Under the pieces are notes generated by a model that saw only the letters and a list, made by a program, of their open reading frames with translations, was not told the DNA's origin and made no database searches. From NCBI RefSeq assembly GCF_000276665.1, contig NW_004955404.1, positions 30,998,749 through 31,062,748 of the forward strand: a stretch of 64,000 nucleotides of DNA. The letters run 5' to 3'. Position 1 is the stretch's first letter. Each line of letters begins with the position of its first letter. Made by a program: the position numbers and the translations under genes. Positions 1 through 12,274 of the stretch are shown here, one piece after another. The DNA is from Chinchilla lanigera (lineage: Eukaryota > Chordata > Mammalia > Rodentia > Chinchillidae).

Positions 1-722
1 GTATTTTTATACAATGTAGTATTACTCAGCTATAAAGAAAGATAAATTCGAGGCTTTTATAGGTAAATGGATGCAAGTAGAGACCATACTCATAAGTGAA
101 ATAAATCAGACCCACATGTGTAGACATCATGTTGTCTCCCTAGTGTAAGAACATGACAGAGTAAGTGGAAACCAAAACATACAATAGAGGTTGGGAAAGG
201 GAAAGAAATTGCTCAAAAGAGGAAACAACTGGGATGAGGGAAAGGAGAAAATGAAAGAAGGAAGGGAAAATATATACATGTATACAGAAGGATGGCTGGG
301 ATAACAGTACTGCTGATGACTAATGGTTTATTGAAAGGAACAGTCAATGCTTTATTTTTTGACCAATTTTGCATACTTATATATGATAATCTGAACAACT
401 AATTTGAAGACAACAATATGCAACATAACAATCATTGTTGAATTCCTATCATCTTGTTTGATGAAACCCTGTATTGTTTACATTTTTTTGTTTTTATTTT
501 TCTTCCCTTTAAAGGTTGGATTAATCTTGCATTCTTACATCTAGTAATCTGACCAACTTTGATGAGGATAAAATATGTAATATAACAACTACTGTTAATC
601 CCTATCATCTTATCCTAAAACCCTATATCATTCTTATTGTTTTTGCTTTGCTTTGTTTTTATCTATGTTGTAACCTTTTTGCTATTGTTCTTTCTTTAAT
701 TCTCTTTAAAATTAAAAAAAAA
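1..722 (+). mobile_element. L1 3' end with duplicated 3' UTR module
   Basis: This is the 3' end of a LINE-1 element. It begins in the last part of ORF2 (the stretch around 25-60 resembles the usual one-base-off ORF2 end, with the ACTCAGCTATAAAGAA signature) and continues into a 3' UTR ending in an A-rich tail near 715-722. The 3' UTR module that begins with AATCTGA and includes CCTATCATCTT is present twice, about 158 bp apart (near 387 and near 545). The window start cuts the element, so its full length is unknown. No intact ORF remains. Confidence 0.8.
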
Positions 723-1425
723 GTCAGTGCTTATCACAGACCAATCACCAGAGTGATATTTAAAGATTCTCAGAAAGAACCTGGAACTGTAAAACTATTT
801 AAAGAAATAAATATTGGGTATACTGTATAGTTACTATGGTAAAACACACTAACTTTGATGGATAGCTGCTCTGATGTGAACCGTTTTAAATCATTAGTTT
901 TTTCACTATCACTTGAAGTTTTTGTGTCCTTAAGCCTCTCACCAAGCTTACGCAGGAAAAAATAATGTGATTTTAAATTCTAATGAAGTGCTAAAGGAAC
1001 AAGCATTTGGCACCAAATGGTTTATTAAATCTGTAATGAAGGAAGTGTATATAAAAAAGTTAAAGAGAACACATTTCATTTTAGTAGTAAGACAAAAAAT
1101 ACATCAATGACACATTCATAGACATGCATCTTCTATAATACATCAACCGGCACTAATATGTTTAATATACAGTAAGACTATCGGAGTAAAATCCCATCTA
1201 GCATCCCTACTTCTGACAAAGACAGATCTACTTTCGTAGAAACAAATTAATCCTAGAAGAGGAAGGATATTTACCAGGATCTTTGCAATTCATTTTTATC
1301 AACTTAGTAATCTTCCTTATTTACCTGATATTTAAGGTACCAAAATTATTGATAAATTAATATCCCTTTCATCTTCCTCAGCAGATTGTCGAATTAGGCT
1401 TTTTAATTCCATATTTCCCATACTT
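723..1425. other. AT-rich noncoding stretch
   Basis: No gene, RNA gene or recognisable repeat. Reading frames are short and interrupted. The stretch lies between an L1 3' end and a small antisense L1 3' UTR fragment. Confidence 0.5.
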
Positions 1426-1429
1426 CTTT

Positions 1430-1525
1430 TTTTTTTATTAGTATACATGTTTGTGATAATGCACACATCCTTTGCGGGGAGTTGGTGCATGTACATATCT
1501 CACCAAACTGGTTTTACTTCCCTGA
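1430..1525 (-). mobile_element. L1 3' UTR fragment, antisense
   Basis: A T-rich run is followed by a short block containing GGGGAGTTGGT. The same block occurs at about 8,954 at the 3' extremity of the large antisense L1, and this shared block is the basis of the call. Only about 90 bp remains. Confidence 0.5.
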
Positions 1526-2139
1526 AAATCACCAGGAAGCAACAACGGCAGCCAGCGGTTGAGAGAACTATGAAAAGAGGAAAAAGAAACTCATGAGATG
1601 ACAACAGTATGCTGTGTTGTTTTTCTCCTCAGTACTTGAGCAAAAATGAAGAAGTTGAATGCTTAGCAGAGCCATCAGCAGTGTCAGAGACTGAAGGAGG
1701 CAGATTTTGGCAGTCACAGCCTAGCCAAGTGGAATGAACTTACTGAATACACGAGCTTTAAAATGGAGCTCAGGAAGGAAATCTCCCCATCATCGTCATA
1801 ATTCAGAAATAGGAGAGGGGGGACAAATACTGATAATTAAGATTGAACCAATTTAACCCAAAACAGAGTATGGTGATTCACACCTCTGTCAAAAACTAAA
1901 GGAAATGATCTATAGGGATAGATAGCATCATCCTTTATATCTTTATACATTTGACTGGTGTTCCATCAAAATTAACAGAAAATGTTTTTTGAAAAAGAGG
2001 AAGAAAAAAATAGAGTGAGTCCAAAAATTTACCCCATTTTGACAGTGTTTAATAATAAATTTTTAAATACCTTCAGTAAATATATTCAAGGAAGTAAGAA
2101 CATGGAAAAATTTCACAAAGGATTATATTTCTTTAAACT
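1526..2139. other. Noncoding stretch, nothing recognised
   Basis: No gene or repeat family could be assigned. There is no sustained open frame and no CpG enrichment. Confidence 0.45.
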
Positions 2140-2605
2140 GTCATATGAAAGTTTTTAAATATAAAAATATAACAGCTGAAAATAATTTGATGGATGAATT
2201 TCCCAGCATATTATCTGAAGAGTGGATTGGTGACCCAGAAGGTAAGACCTCAGCGAAAGATCCATTCTGAAGCTCAAAGAACAGATATGAAAAAAGGGGC
2301 GACAGCCTCAAAAGTCAGAGGGGACACAATGAATATGTCTAATATGTGTGAACTTGGTATTCAGAAAGGAGAGAGGAAGTGGAAAGAACACAAAACACAA
2401 CCCATATTTAAAGAGGTCATTTTCAAGATTTTCCAAAAAGAAAGAATGCAAACGGTCACAGATGAGAGATATGCTATGTAATTCAAATAGCTTAACAAAA
2501 ATACTGGAACTGCTGGGGAAAACTACAACAATAAAATCTTTAAATCAATCAAACTAAAAAAGACATTTCTTTGAAAAGAACAATAAAAATTCTCACAGCT
2601 GACAT
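2140..2605 (+). mobile_element. Decayed L1/HAL1-like fragment
   Basis: The segment resembles the region around the ORF1 end of L1/HAL1 elements, starting with a GCTGAAAATAATTT-like block and continuing with an A-rich sense strand. Two overlapping open frames of 95 and 69 codons (2194-2481 and 2348-2557) match no protein I recognise and are lysine-rich, as expected for decayed A-rich L1 sequence. Similar material, better preserved, is at 8,590-8,885. Confidence 0.4.
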
Positions 2606-4320
2606 CTGAGCAAAACTTGTGAAATTACTACCAACAAAGTTACAGAAATGGAAAATATATCCATTAAAGGAATTAACCAGAAATTTGACCTTTTAAAGAT
2701 GGAGCAAGCCCACTAAATCTAATTTCTTTCAACTACTACAACTAAAATCTCTAGACAGAGCACAAAAACCTACTACGTGAGGGCCCTGAAAAAGAAACAT
2801 AGCAAGAGAATTGGAAGTGTGTCAAAACATAGAGAAGAGCCAGTGTGAAGTGAGTTTACAACATTTGTTTTCGTTTTTGTTTTCTTTCCTTCCTTTATCC
2901 GTTGGAAAGCAGCCTGGGGTACAAAACTGCACAGACAGTGCCAAATGCAAAAATTATGAAAGAAACTCTTTCTTGGAAAAAGAGGCTCCTGTGAACCAAA
3001 AAATACAGAGGTAGTCTCCCATGGGCTTTGTCTGTTTTTTATTTATTCTTCTTTCTTTCATCCCAGTCTAAAGACTGGCCCACTCAATATTTCACTGCTG
3101 ATGCAAGAAACCAGATACCTAGGATTCCAAGGAAAACAACAAGCAAACAGACAAAAGTCATTCTACTCTGAAGAAACAAATGTTTCTACACTGAAAAGTG
3201 TAGGGAAATTTTTCCTACCATTTTCTTCTGCTTGACATCTTTCCCTGACAGTTAAAAGTCACACAAAATCTTCATGGAAGTGCAGAAAACTAAAATTCTG
3301 ATTAAAATCTGGCTTTCCATCTAAAGGAGAGGGAAGAGTTGTCCCTGGGTGCTGTGGGTGTGGAGAAATTCTAAAGAGCTGAGAGTTGGGTAGAGCTGGA
3401 GAAATGGGTGCACTATTTCAGTCGAATCAGGCTGGGCACAAGTACTGAACTCACCACATGCAGAAAGGATGCAAAGCAGCCTAGCAAAAGAATTTGAGAA
3501 ATGTTCCCTAGTATAAACTAAACATCTCCAAATTTCACATAAAGAACACTAAATATCAGAAAATAACAGCCAGCCACAAATGTTCCAACAAAGTAAAGTT
3601 TTTGGTTCTAACAGCACAAAGGCTAAAAAGACTGTGACTTAACCCCCAGGATTGCAAATTCCAGGCAGTTACATCTCTAAAGGTCAGGAAATCCTGCAGT
3701 TCCACTGAAATAATCTGCAAATCATTGTGTTCTATTTCAAACTACTGCACAAATAAAGAAAGAGTGTAAGAGAGCAAGAAGGAAAGAACTACTCCCTAAA
3801 ACAATAGTGTTCAAGGGAAAAAAGGTAACACAGTAATATCTAAATGTTAAAATTTATAAGAAATCATCACAGGAAAACAAAGAATGTTAAACTACAATAA
3901 AAGTGTCTATTAAGCTACAATAACAAGCAGTTATTTAGCTAATTCTAGAATTTCTAATAGTACATTCAAAAATGTCAAAAATATATTATAAAATATTTTC
4001 CAGTTTCTAAACAGTGTACATAGTAATCCATTATTCACTTCACATTTTACACTTTATATAGCAAGTTTTTCTTAGTTACGTGCCTATTACTTTGGATAGC
4101 ACAGTAGTGGAAGGAAAAGGTACTTCTAAATTTTTCACTGGATTGCCCTCATTGATAAAAAGCATGCATATAAAATATATTTATGATGCAGTTATATTCT
4201 GAGAGATAATAGGTGCTGTAATCACGCTAGCATATACATATTTCCTCCATATTTCACTGCATGTGAGTTATATATTAATGAAATTTTTCCACATTTCCAT
4301 AAATGTTTTTTCACATGCCA
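2606..4320. other. Long noncoding stretch, nothing recognised
   Basis: About 1.7 kb with no supported gene. One 67-codon frame at 2811-3014 lacks any recognisable domain and is best read as chance. The base composition is typical of ancestral AT-rich intergenic or intronic DNA. Confidence 0.45.
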
Positions 4321-4335
4321 CTGTTTAGTGAATAC

Positions 4336-4432
4336 TTGAAAGGCCTGGATCATATCTTTTCATCCTCACAATCTCTTTACCAGCACCTGGTCATTGTAAG
4401 TTCTTAAACAATGTTAAATGAATGGATCATCA
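4336..4432 (+). repeat. L2 LINE 3' end
   Basis: Ancient mammalian LINE2 3' end. It has the order CAGCACCTGGTCATTGTAAG, then a TTCTTAAACAAT block, then GTTAAATGAATGG, corresponding to the conserved L2 end (a 'cagtgcctggcacatagtaggtgc...aataaat...gaatgaatg' pattern). Confidence 0.65.
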
Positions 4433-4716
4433 CTTCAAAGCCCAGCTTTCTTTGCTTGTTACAATAATATTATGATACCTGTTAAAATAAATTTTGAACT
4501 CATAAGATAAATGTCAGTTGCAATATGAACCTCAATGAACAGGTTAGTTTCTTTTCACTTTCAGAATTCAGAGAGCTCTCTTTCCCTCTTATTCACAAAG
4601 ATTAATAAATACTTACCACACTTGACCCACTCAACCTGGAGTCAGGAAAACAAAGCAGTTGTCCAAAGGCCACCCCTCTTCAGTCCTGCTCCCTAGTCCA
4701 TAATCAAAGCTATTTG

Positions 4717-4912
4717 GAGCCACTACTGGCTATGCATGTTTATAATCCCAGCACTTATGGAGGCTGAGGTAAGAGCCTCATAAGCTTGGGTCCTGCCTAG
4801 GAAACTTTGTGAGAGCCTATCTTGAAAAATAAAATAAAATTTAAAGAGGGCTGTGGATGTAGCTATGTGATAGAATGCCAGAGTTCAATCCTCAGTACTG
4901 CCTAAAATACAG
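4717..4912 (+). repeat. B4 SINE (B1 half plus ID half)
   Basis: The 5' half is 7SL/B1-like (TATAATCCCAGCACTTATGG, then GAGGCTGAGG). An A-rich linker joins it to a tRNA-derived ID-like 3' half (GGCTGTGGATGTAGCTATGT ... GAGTTCAATCCTCAGTAC). This composite is the hallmark of the rodent B4 family. It is divergent and therefore old. Confidence 0.75.
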
Positions 4913-5037
4913 TTTGTTCAATAAAAATTTATATTTTAGGGTTTGCACAATAAGTAACCCTGGGCAAATAGATGAAGTAACTCTTAAGCTTTGCTCACTG
5001 TGCAGAACATATACACAAATACTAAACAAAGAGCTAT

Positions 5038-5152
5038 TGGGGCTGGGGATTTAGCTCAGCAGCAAAGCGCCTGCCTGGCAAGCGCAAGGTCGTGAGTTCG
5101 ATTCCTGGTACCAGAAGAAAAACAAAAACAAAAACAAAAAAAAACAAACAAA
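5038..5152 (+). repeat. Young ID SINE, 15-bp target duplication
   Basis: tRNA-derived SINE with intact pol III boxes (A-box region TTAGCTCAGCAGCAAAG, B-box region GAGTTCGATTCC) and a CAAAA-rich tail. It is flanked by perfect 15-bp direct repeats TAAACAAAGAGCTAT at 5023-5037 and 5153-5167, showing L1-mediated insertion with little later decay. Confidence 0.95.
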
Positions 5153-5167
5153 TAAACAAAGAGCTAT

Positions 5168-6365
5168 CCTATACATAAAAAACACTACAACTGTGCTACA
5201 GATTATTTGCCTGGTTTAGCTGACTACTCTCTCCCAGAACGAATTATCAACAGTTATTTATAATTGCTCAGGTTGGAAAGTTAGACTAACAATGCTACAA
5301 CTTCTTAAGAACAAGTGAAATCAGTTCCTTGGTAATCTCTTTAAGGAAGCTTTCAAACTATACAAAACTTTTACTATATATAAAACTATACATATATATA
5401 ACTATATAAAACATATGTAGAACTATATATAACATATATACAGATATAGAACAGATGAAGTTCTATATACGTACAGTATATATAATGTATATGCATAGTT
5501 ATATATAACTATACAAACTCTTATTATAGTATTGATAACCCAAATTTTACCTGCTTAGGATTCATACAGTTTTTTCCCTTTATGCTTTTGTAATTAAATT
5601 AATATTAACTAAATATTAATGTTAAATTGTAATGTTTATTTCTATTAAAATAATTTGACACTCATTCTACATACGGAGAAACCCAACCCCTCGACAGTTT
5701 TTTTTCACTTCTTCTCCTTACCAATTCCACCTCTCTGTGTCTGATGAATTATTAATCTGGCTTATCTCCCTATGATTGTTCTCTTTAGCCACCTGGGCCC
5801 ACAGTAGCCCACTTTCATTTTCAAAACAAACAAACAAGAATACCTTGCAGGTACTGGTATGTGATACACTGAAAAGCAAATTTTAAACATCTATTTTTTA
5901 AAGTTCCATATTTATTTCAATGGTAGATATTTTTAATCAATTAACTTTTAATTGGTAATATATTCTCATCACAAGAAGCTGTAATGGAAAAGCAGTTCTT
6001 CCCAATCTAATATAACAGATTTTTTTCTCAGAGGTAACTTCTTCTGCTGATTTTTTATGTTCTTTCCTGGAGATATTCATTAGTAGAGGTAGTGTTTTCG
6101 CTAACTCGTCCTTCTTTCAATAGTCAATGGAAGGTTCTCTAGTCCTCTCCTAACATTTTTTCAATGAAAATAGATACACTTATTTCATTTTTAATGAAGG
6201 TTATATATAGTTATCATGAATAAAATGTTTTAAAATATATGTACAGTACAGACTAGCTAAATCAAGCTAATTCACACAAACATTACCACTTGTATTTATT
6301 TTTGTGGTAAGAGCATCAAAATTGTCTCACAGCAAGTTTCCAGGTATAATACATTGCTATTAATG
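5168..6365. other. AT-rich noncoding stretch with TA-rich tract
   Basis: No gene is recognised. At 5355-5515 there is an imperfect TATATA-rich tract with short palindromic ACTATATATAACATATA-like units. The rest is low-complexity AT-rich DNA. Confidence 0.5.
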
Positions 6366-6775
6366 TGGTGGTTCCCTTTATCCATGGTTTTGCTTTCTAC
6401 AGTTTCAGTTATATCCGATCAATTATGGTCTGAAAACATTACATGGAAAATTTCCAAAGTAAACAATTTATAACTTTTAAATTGCTTGCTGCTCTGAGTG
6501 GCATGATAAAATTGAGATTTTTATCACTATTCTGCTCTATCCTGAAAAGGATATAAATCATCCCTTTATGTAGTGTAACTGTTTGTATTACCTGATCATT
6601 AATCACTTGGTAGCCATCTTGTTCATCAGACTAAATGTCACAAAATTGTAGTGCTTGTGTCCAAATGACCCTTATTTCACTTACTATGCCCCCAAATTAG
6701 AAGCATAGTGATGCTGGCAATTTAGTGATATGTCAAAGAAAATCCATAAAATGTGTCCTTTAAATAAAAAAAGAA
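6366..6775 (+). mobile_element. Tigger-like (TcMar-Tigger) DNA transposon, 5' part
   Basis: The order of blocks is that of the 5' region of Tigger elements: a TCCATGGTTTTGCTTTC block, GGTCTGAAAACATTACATGG, AAATCATCCCTTTATG, then the start of a transposase-like frame near 6686. There a stop-interrupted translation still shows SDAGN and nearby basic residues typical of TIGD-family N termini. The element breaks off near 6775. The frame is broken, so it is an inactive fossil. Confidence 0.65.
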
Positions 6776-7565
6776 AGTTACCACCTTAATAAGGAAAAGA
6801 AAACACGTATGTGCAGGTTGCTCATATTGATAGTCAGAAGAGACTGGGGTCCTATGTGGTAGCAAGACTGGCTTGGAGGCTCAGGCCATGAGCGCTGGCC
6901 TAGAGTATGGCTCAAGCCATCTGTATGGCCTTGAGTTGTACTGCTGCAAGCTTGAACCTGGGTGGAGGCTATCTCTGTCCACACTGTGCTCTCCAGGGTA
7001 AAGGAGTAGTAAAGTAGTTAGCTTAAAACTGTTCCTACCACCTTCATTTCCTTAGCTTGTGTGAAGGTCATGGCTAGTTCCTCAAATTGATGTGTCTGTG
7101 AGGGAAAGAGTGCTAGAGCCCTACTCAGTTGTCTTGTTTATGTGCAGATCTTCAGCCAGGTAACTTTATTTCCTTTTAATTAATTTACAGGACAGAGAAA
7201 AGGGGTAGGCTTTTCAAATCAGCATTTGGAGTCAAATCATTTTCAATCAGGCAACTTTTTTGTTTAGTTTTTTTATTGCAGAGTTTCAGTCTTGCTTTAG
7301 TCCCGCTCCTTTCTCCAGCCCCCATTACTACCTTTTGGAGTGAAAATATTTGTCTTGTGCCATTGTATGTTAAAAGTGATTAACTTTCTTTTCATTTTTG
7401 CAGGTGTTTGCAGCTAAGAGTTTGCCTTAATTCTCAGAGGAGACATCAGAATTGGACTTTTCAGTAATGTTGAAACAAAGTCTCTAAGGCTTTGACAGCT
7501 CAGAGATAGACTAAAACATTTTACATAAAAAGATTCACATAGTCTTTTGAAAGCCAGGGATGGAA
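6776..7565. other. Noncoding stretch
   Basis: No gene is supported. A 68-codon antisense frame at 6778-6984 has no recognisable domain. Part of the segment (7,000-7,160) could be an old LTR, but I could not assign it. Confidence 0.4.
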
Positions 7566-7880
7566 TGTTATGCTTGGTAGTTAGATGTCCCTTAAAGCCT
7601 TATGCACTCACAGGTGGGGCTTTCAGGGGCGATTAGGTAACTGGGGCATGACACTCGTCAGTGGTTTGTCCATTGACCAGCTTACAGCAAAATGCGATTT
7701 AGGAGGAAAGGCCTGTTAGGTTACTGGAGGGAAGTGTGTCACTGGGGGCCATGGTCTGAAAGGGTCTATATTCTCTCTGCTGCCTACTGCTCTACCATGA
7801 GCTCCTCCTCTACCATGAGCTCCTCCTCTACCATACCATCCTGCTTTGTTGCCATCTAGCTGGCTCCTTTCCTTGGCAAA
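7566..7880 (+). mobile_element. MaLR-type (ORR1-like) LTR
   Basis: It starts TGTTATGCTTGG and carries blocks typical of rodent MaLR LTRs: a GATGTCCCTTAAAGCCT block, GTCACTGGGGGCCATGG, CTCTCTGCTGCCTACTGCTC, and CCATGAGCTCCTCC. An 18-bp unit (TCTACCATGAGCTCCTCC) is tandemly repeated from 7791 to about 7837 (2.6 units). No internal retroviral region adjoins it, so it is a solo LTR remnant. Confidence 0.6.
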
Positions 7881-7924
7881 AAAATAATCACCAGACAAGG
7901 ACTTGTGAATAGAACTCCAAAATA

Positions 7925-8034
7925 GGGGCTGGGGATTTAGCTCAGCGGCAAAAGCGCCTGCCTGGCAAGCACAAGGTCGTGAGTTCGGTTCCCGGTACCA
8001 GAGAAAAACCAAAAAAAAAAAAAAAAAAAAAAAA
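7925..8034 (+). repeat. Young ID SINE, 14-bp target duplication
   Basis: Complete ID body ending GGTTCCCGGTACCAGAG, then an almost pure poly(A) tail (8010-8035). Perfect 14-bp direct repeats AGAACTCCAAAATA flank it at 7911-7924 and 8035-8048. The long uninterrupted tail and perfect repeats point to a very recent insertion. Confidence 0.95.
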
Positions 8035-8289
8035 AGAACTCCAAAATAACCTTCTTACATTTGGAAGAGGGTCCGTACAGTGAAAAATAAAGCAAAAATA
8101 TGATTTATATAAGAAAAAATATAAAGATATATTTGCTATTGATATGATTGTATTTCTAAAAGTCCTGAGGAAACCACCTAAAGTTATATTACTTAATAAA
8201 ACAATACATAAAGGAGGTAACACATGGTAATCTACAGAAAGCAAATCCCACTGTGCTATATTAATTGATACTCATGTCCTTTCTTATCA

Positions 8290-8572
8290 GAATTATTGAC
8301 TAGAAAAATAACCCTCTCAAATATGTATATATATATATTTATATGCGCACATGTGTACGCACACACACACGTGATAGCTAGGATAATTGTACTATTAATT
8401 TCTATTAGTTTATTGAAAGGAACAGTTAATGCTTATTTTTTGATTGATTTTGCATGCCTATATCTGGTAATCTGAACAACTACTTTGAAGATAACAATAT
8501 GCAATATAACAACCATTCCTAAATTCTGTATTATTTTTAATTTTTTTATGTCTTTAAAATAAAAAAAGAAAA
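8290..8572 (+). mobile_element. L1 3' UTR end with AT/CA microsatellite
   Basis: 5'-truncated L1 3' UTR. It contains GATAGCTAGGATAATTGTAC, the AATCTGAACAAC module in one copy, and a terminal TCTTTAAAATAAAAAA tail. A (TA)n then CA-rich microsatellite occupies about 8321-8371, at the same position in the UTR as the much longer one at 41451-41525. Confidence 0.7.
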
Positions 8573-8589
8573 ATAAACCTTTCTAGAAA

Positions 8590-8885
8590 ACATAATAGTC
8601 AAAATGCCAGAAGTTCAGAACAAAGAGAGAATACTATAAGGCCTTGGAAAAACAATTAAGTACCTTTTAAAGGCCAGCCTACCAGAATAATAGCACATTT
8701 CTTAACACACATTTTAAAGACCATAAAAGCTTGGAAGTTTTTCAAGCTCTTAAAGAAAAAAAACTTCTAATCCAGATTACTATACCAGCAAAACTAACCT
8801 TTAAAACTATTGGAGAAATAAAAACTTTCCATGACAAAGAAAAGCTAAAGAAATGTATTACTTCCAAACAAGCACTGTGGAAAAT
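8590..8885 (+). mobile_element. L1/HAL1-like ORF1-end fragment
   Basis: Sense-strand fragment with a CTATACCAGCAAAACTAACC block and AAACTTTCCATGACAAAG, corresponding to the C-terminal part of the L1/HAL1 ORF1 region. The in-frame 65-codon stretch at 8731-8928 is the residue of that ORF and is truncated. It is not a host gene. Confidence 0.6.
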
Positions 8886-9036
8886 AATTGAGGGTATTTT
8901 TTCAGTTTTTATTAGTACATATTTATAGCACATAATGGCCACAGTCCTCATGGGGAGTTGGTACTTACACTTAACACATATTAATTTTTGTATCCCCTTC
9001 CCCTAGATCCATCCCCCTTCCCATCATCTCCTGCCC

Positions 9037-9569
9037 TGTAGCGGACGGCGACTCTTAGCATATCATTTTAAGATAGAATAGTTCCAGCCTTAATGCAAGC
9101 CTCAACATGTGTCTTGAGAAACATCCCGGAGGGGTTGTAAAGAGTTAACTTTGCAGTCCTGACTTAGCCCTGGAATGTTTCTTCAAAGACAAAGAACACC
9201 TGGGCCTAGATAACTACCTATGACCTTGCCTGTGTTGTTTCATCCTTTTTCTGGCCCTGGATAAACATTGTCGGAAATGTATGGCTATCTAAAGGGGGAC
9301 ATACAGAACAGAGTACAGAAAGTATATCTCATTGTGGTTGGGCTCATGACCAGAGCCTGACCCTATTGTGTGGCACAAGGAAAACAATGTATGACCAGGG
9401 CTATAACAGTCTAATCTATTGCCATGGAAACCACAAAGGCAGGCCCACGCCCACTTCCCTGACTTGCAAGTCAGGGATGAAGGGTGGCTAGCCTCAAATT
9501 AAACTCTGTTTATTTCTAAATAGAGTCCTTCGGTTTCTTGTGGAATACAACCCAATTTCTGCCATTACA
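9037..9569 (+). mobile_element. Solo LTR (ERV1-like) with 4-bp target duplication
   Basis: A 533-bp unit beginning TGTAGCGGACGG and ending GCCATTACA, so it has TG...CA termini. It carries a likely polyadenylation signal (AATTAAA near 9,500). The 4-bp repeat GCCC lies immediately outside both ends (9033-9036, 9570-9573), and the interrupted L1 3' UTR resumes in register. No gag, pol or env sequence is present. A 4-bp duplication and this length suggest a gamma-type (ERV1) LTR, likely formed by LTR-LTR recombination. The strand is chosen from the signal order. Confidence 0.8.
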
Positions 9570-11089
9570 GCCCCTCTTCCCATATGCAAAAGATCTATCT
9601 CACTATTACCTATTATCTTTTATTTTGCTATTTATTTATATTTTGGGTTTCTCAAATATTTAAGCTTGTATATCTGATTTATCTCACCTAACATGGTCAC
9701 AGGGTGCATCTGCTTTTGTACACATGACTCAAGTTTATCCTTTTATATGGCAGAGTAATACTCCGCTATGTTTAATGCCACATTTTCTTTATTAATCCAA
9801 CTGTTGATGGACATATAGGCTGCTTCCAAGATCTGGCTATTATGAATTATATTGCTATAAACATGGGTATTCACTTATCACTATAATTTGATGTTTATGA
9901 CTCTCTCAGGAAGATAGGTAGAAGGAGCATAGCTGGATTGAATGGAATTTCTATTTTAAGTTTTTTGATGAGTCCCCATAATGACTGTACTAGGTTACAT
10001 TCCCACTAGCAGTGTACATGTGTTCCTTTCCATCCTGCAGCCTTGCCAGGATTTCTTGTTATCTGATTTTTAGATGACAGCCATTCTTTCTGGGGTAAAA
10101 TGGAATTTTAGTGTTGTTTTAATTTGCTTTTCTATACTGGTCAGAAGTGTTGAACATTTTTCAAGCATTTATTGGCTGTTTGTATTTCTTTTTCTGAGAA
10201 GTGTCTGTTTATTTCAGTTCATTTTTGATTGGGTCTTCTATCTGGCAGGAGCGTCTAATTTTTTTTTTTTTTTTTTTGGTATGTATTCTAGATATTATTC
10301 CTCTATCTAAAGACTAGGTGACAAAATTTTTCCTATTCTTTAGGTTATCTCTTCACTCTATGGGCTGTTTCCTTTGCCACACAGAAAGTTTTATATTGAT
10401 ATGATCTCATTTATTGATTCTAGGCAATTGGAGTTCTACTCACAAGTCCTTGTCTACACTTCTATTTTGTTTCAGCAGATTGTTTCTGTTCTGATATTTA
10501 GGTCTTTGATCTATTTTTATTACAGTTTTGTTCATGGTAAGAGATATGACCCTAAATTCAACCTTCTTGCTGTGGATAGCCAGTTTTCGCAGAACCACAT
10601 GTTAAAGAGGCTGTAGTTTCTCCAGTGCAAGTTTTGGCACCTTTGTCAAAGACCTGGTAGCTGAATGTGCCTGTAATTTTTTACACATTCTCTCTTCTGT
10701 TTGATTTATCCACATGTCTGGTGATTATTTTTTTGCCAATATTACACTGGGTTTTTTTGTTGTTTTTTTTTCCGTTGGTTTTTTTTTTCACTATAATTTT
10801 GTAGTATAACTTGAAGTCCAGAATTGTGATGTCTCCTGCCTTGGTCTTGTTACCCAGTATTGTTTATTCTGTTCTAGGTCTCATCTAGTTCCATGTGAAG
10901 TTTAGGATTGTTTCCTTTACTTCTGTGAGGAATGTTATTAGTATTTTGATTGGGATTGCATTAAAACTGTATATCAGTTTTGGATGGCTTGCCATTTTGA
11001 CTGTAGTGGTTCTGCCTATCATGAACAGGGGACAGCTTTCCATTTTCTGATGTCTGCTTCAATCTCTTCTTTCAGAGTACTATAGTTTT

Positions 11090-11194
11090 AGGGGCTGGGG
11101 ATTTAGCTCAGCGCCAAAGCGCCTGCCTGGCAAGCGCAAGGTCATGAGTTCGGTTCCCGGTACCGGAGAAAAGCCAAAAAAACAAACAAACAAA
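11090..11194 (+). repeat. Young ID SINE inside antisense L1
   Basis: Full ID body (ends GTTCCCGGTACCGG) with an A/CAAA tail. It is flanked by perfect 17-bp direct repeats CAGAGTACTATAGTTTT at 11073-11089 and 11195-11211. The surrounding L1 ORF2 is cleanly split, so this insertion is younger than the L1. Confidence 0.95.
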
Positions 11195-12274
11195 CAGAGT
11201 ACTATAGTTTTCACTGTAGAGGTCTTCCACTTCTTAAGTTAATTCCTAAGTATTTAATTTTTCTTGATGTTATTATGAAAGTTATTATTTCCTTAATTTC
11301 TTTCTCAGTGTTTATTATTGGAGTACAGAAAAACTATTGAGTTTTCTGTTCATATTGTATCCTGCTTTGGTACTAAATGTGGTTATTAACTCTAAGAGTC
11401 TTTTGGTGGATTTGGGTCTTTTGGTCTTCTATGCAGTGGAACACATCATCTGTGAATAATAATATTACTTCTTCCTTTTCTACATTTATCACTTCTACTT
11501 CTTTTGTATGTCTGGCTAATGTTTTGAGAACTATATAAAATAGGAATGATGATAGCAAAAATCTTTGCCTTGTTCCTGGTGATAGAGGGAGAGTTTTCAG
11601 CTTCTCCTCATTTAATATGGTGTTTGTAATTGGTTTAATTAGTAATGTTTTTTATCAGAATGATTTTACCTATTTTCTTCAGGGTTTTTATCACAAATAT
11701 ATGTTGAATTTTGTGAAAGGCTTTTTCTGTATCAATTGAGATGATCAGAATATTTTTGTCCTTGTTGCTGTTTACGCGGCATATATATTTACAGATTTGA
11801 ATATGTTGAACTATCCCTGCATCCCTGGGATGAACCCTGCCTGGTCATGGTGTATGATATTTTTGATGATTTGTTGCATTTGGTTTGCAAGCATCGTGCT
11901 GAGGGTTTTTGCACCTATGTTCATTAAAGAGATTGTCCTCCGGTTCTCTTTTTGGTTGAGTTCCTTTTCTGGCTTTGGAATCAGGGCATTGCTAACTTTC
12001 AGAATTGACTTTAGGAGTACTCCTTGCTGTTCAATTTTATTAAAGAGTTTGAGGAATATTGATGAATGTCTTTTGTAAAGTTCCTATAGAATTCAGCACT
12101 GAATCCAAAAGAACCCAGGTTTTCTTAGCAAGTGGGGTTTTTTTATTTATGCTCATTGCCTGATGTTGGATTATTCAGTTTTAAATCTTCTTGCTCCAGT
12201 CATGGTAGGTCATATATATGAATCTATCCATTTCTTTTGATCTCTACATTATTAGAATGCAAATTCTTAAAGTA

